Shown piece after piece: positions 14,550-15,104 of a stretch of DNA of 15,104 nt (position 1 is the first letter of the stretch; the number at the start of each line of letters is the position of its first letter). This DNA is from an uncultured Chitinophagaceae bacterium (GTDB taxonomy: Bacteria > Bacteroidota > Bacteroidia > Chitinophagales > Chitinophagaceae), in NCBI GenBank assembly GCA_946885665.1, contig CAMPGT010000071.1, positions 1 to 15,104 on the forward strand. Direction: 5' to 3'. The notes under the pieces were generated by a model. It searched no databases and was not told where the DNA came from. It was given only the letters and a program-made list of their open reading frames with translations. A program made the translations under genes and the position numbers.

Positions 14550-14753
14550 TTACCAACCTTGCCTGGCGATGCCGGCCTTGATAGCATCCAGCGCCTTTTG
14601 TTCGCCGAGGAGCGTTGTTAATTTATTTCCTTTTCCATCATTTCCCTGAGCCATGTATGCTCCTTTCGCGGTTTTGGTGATCACGGCGTCCTGTATAGGC
14701 ACATTTTTCTCTTTCGTTTTTACATTATACGCTGTGAGTGTAACTTCCGGCAT
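14550..14753 (-). CDS. Small 67-aa protein, possible Cys-less DUF5679-like
   Basis: 67 aa, basic, without signal peptide or membrane helix. The core AYNVKTKEKNVPIQDAVITKTAKGAYMAQG (8-37) recalls DUF5679-type mini zinc ribbons, which begin AYCVKCK and continue with a Met-Lys/Asp-Ala strand and a GRPA-KG turn. Here both cysteines of the first knuckle are Asn10 and Thr13, and the second pair is also missing (there is no Cys at all), so metal binding is unlikely. The C-terminal tail (LTTLLGEQKALDAIKAGIARQGW) looks helical. Real coding is supported by the ordered protein composition and by a dedicated terminator 19 nt downstream. Function unknown. The family link is from memory of the motif only. 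Confidence 0.7.
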   Translation of the reverse strand: MPEVTLTAYNVKTKEKNVPIQDAVITKTAKGAYMAQGNDGKGNKLTTLLGEQKALDAIKAGIARQGW

Positions 14754-14887
14754 ACCTGATTTTTTTAAAGGTTAACGATATTCAACAAGGTCTAAAACCT
14801 TACAATAAGACCTTAAAACCTGTTTTAAAGATAGGAATAATTGAATACTGGCCTAATTATATTCTCGTTTTTCGATCGAGCTGCGGG
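14754..14887 (-). promoter_or_regulatory. Leader/promoter region of the 67-aa gene with inverted repeats
   Basis: AT-rich DNA with no gene. On the minus strand TATCTTTA (14833-14826) is one base from the -7 consensus. Downstream of it, AAGGTCT (14787-14793) and AGACCTT (14808-14814) form a perfect 7-bp dyad, overlapped by AAGGT/ACCTT (14787-14801) and TTAAAAC/GTTTTAA (14813-14828). The overlapping arms could form alternative hairpins in the 5' leader. Confidence 0.35.
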
Positions 14888-14957
14888 CGGCAATCGGCAA
14901 TCGGCAAAGGGCAATGGGCAATGGGCAATGGGCAAAGGTGAAACGGGAGACGGGAGA
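14888..14957 (+). repeat. Ten consecutive 7-bp repeat units in one register
   Basis: Unbroken heptads run from 14888: two CGGCAAT, CGGCAAA (14902), three GGGCAAT (14909-14929), GGGCAAA (14930), GGTGAAA (14937) and two CGGGAGA (14944-14957). The unit changes type from GGCAAT to GGGAGA without loss of register. The open frame across it on the minus strand is low-complexity and not credible as a gene. Confidence 0.88.
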
Positions 14958-15000
14958 GTATCCCCCGCTGGCGGGGGTGGCGCGAAGCGCCGGGGGTGGA
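14958..15000 (+). repeat. Palindromic GC-rich element, copy 1
   Basis: The element begins GTATCCCCCGCTGG and contains two hairpins: CCCCCGC/GCGGGGG with a 2-nt loop (14962-14977) and GGCGC-GAA-GCGCC (14979-14991), then GGGGGTGGA. Its first 32 bp recur at 15064-15095 with one mismatch. It follows the heptad array with no gap. Confidence 0.85.
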
Positions 15001-15001
15001 C

Positions 15002-15057
15002 CGGCAAAAGGCAATCGGCAATGGTTTCAGTTTTAACTTTTAACTTTTACCCGAAGG
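15002..15057 (+). repeat. Second heptad block between the palindromic copies
   Basis: The units keep the 7-bp register: CGGCAAA (15002), AGGCAAT (15009), CGGCAAT (15016), GGTTTCA (15023), GTTTTAA (15030), CTTTTAA (15037), CTTTTAC (15044) and CCGAAGG (15051). A third unit type, YTTTTAA-like, joins the GGCAAT type here. Confidence 0.75.
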
Positions 15058-15063
15058 GCAACT

Positions 15064-15104
15064 GTATCCCCCGCTGGCGGGGGTGGCGCGGAGCGGCAAT
15101 GGGC
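15064..15104 (+). repeat. Palindromic GC-rich element, copy 2, truncated
   Basis: Positions 15064-15095 repeat 14958-14989 with one difference (GGAGCG for GAAGCG). The second hairpin arm is missing: the element runs straight into CGGCAATGGGC, a return to the heptad type, where the window ends. Confidence 0.85.

Noticed and set aside
14825..15007. A 60-aa minus-strand open frame rich in Pro and Arg
   Set aside because: It is the 7-bp repeat and palindrome cluster read as codons; composition is low-complexity and no regulatory signals support it.
14888..15104. CRISPR array
   Set aside because: Repeat units are 7 bp without unique spacers, and the 32-bp element occurs only twice with repeats, not spacers, between; no cas genes are nearby.

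Overview
The window looks like chromosomal DNA from a Bacteroidota member, most likely near the Chitinophagaceae. The reasons are promoters of the Bacteroidota -7 type (TAnnTTTG) in front of most transcription units, few Shine-Dalgarno-like sites, a type IX secretion (type B sorting) protein, a TlpA-like lipoprotein with a DUF4369-like front, and a GatB amidotransferase subunit. Family placement is inferred from protein style, not from a search.

Layout: (1) 1-1320: end of a repeat cluster, a promoter, a secreted tandem-PDZ protein and a strong terminator. (2) 1359-3997: gatB and a thioredoxin-fold lipoprotein gene, 2 bp apart on the + strand. (3) 4054-6405 (-): a 12-TM RND/MMPL-type exporter, divergent from recO (6512-7252, +). 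The recO stop codon overlaps that of a convergent metal-dependent deaminase-like amidohydrolase (7247-8422, -). (4) 8479-9543: prfA (RF1), divergent from the amidohydrolase. (5) 9544-9905: no protein gene, but a promoter, a foldable stretch of about 175 nt and a perfect terminator, read here as a candidate structured small RNA. (6) 9906-11134 (-): a conserved-looking 115-aa protein, gcvH and a VanZ-like membrane protein. (7) 11217-12488: serS. (8) 12496-14451 (-): a large secreted L-type-lectin/PKD/T9SS type B protein. (9) 14550-14753 (-): a 67-aa protein with its own terminator. (10) 14754-15104: no gene, but a dense cluster of 7-bp tandem repeats and palindromic GC-rich elements.

Most genes are housekeeping: misacylated-tRNA amidation (gatB), serine charging (serS), termination (prfA), recombinational repair (recO), glycine cleavage (gcvH). 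The accessory interest lies in the non-coding DNA. The same family of 7-bp repeats occurs at both ends of the window, just after the lipoprotein gene, and inside the serS promoter region. A palindromic element accompanies the repeats at both window ends in opposite orientations. Two genes (recO and the 115-aa gene) have the -7 box only 4 nt before the start codon, which suggests leaderless mRNAs.
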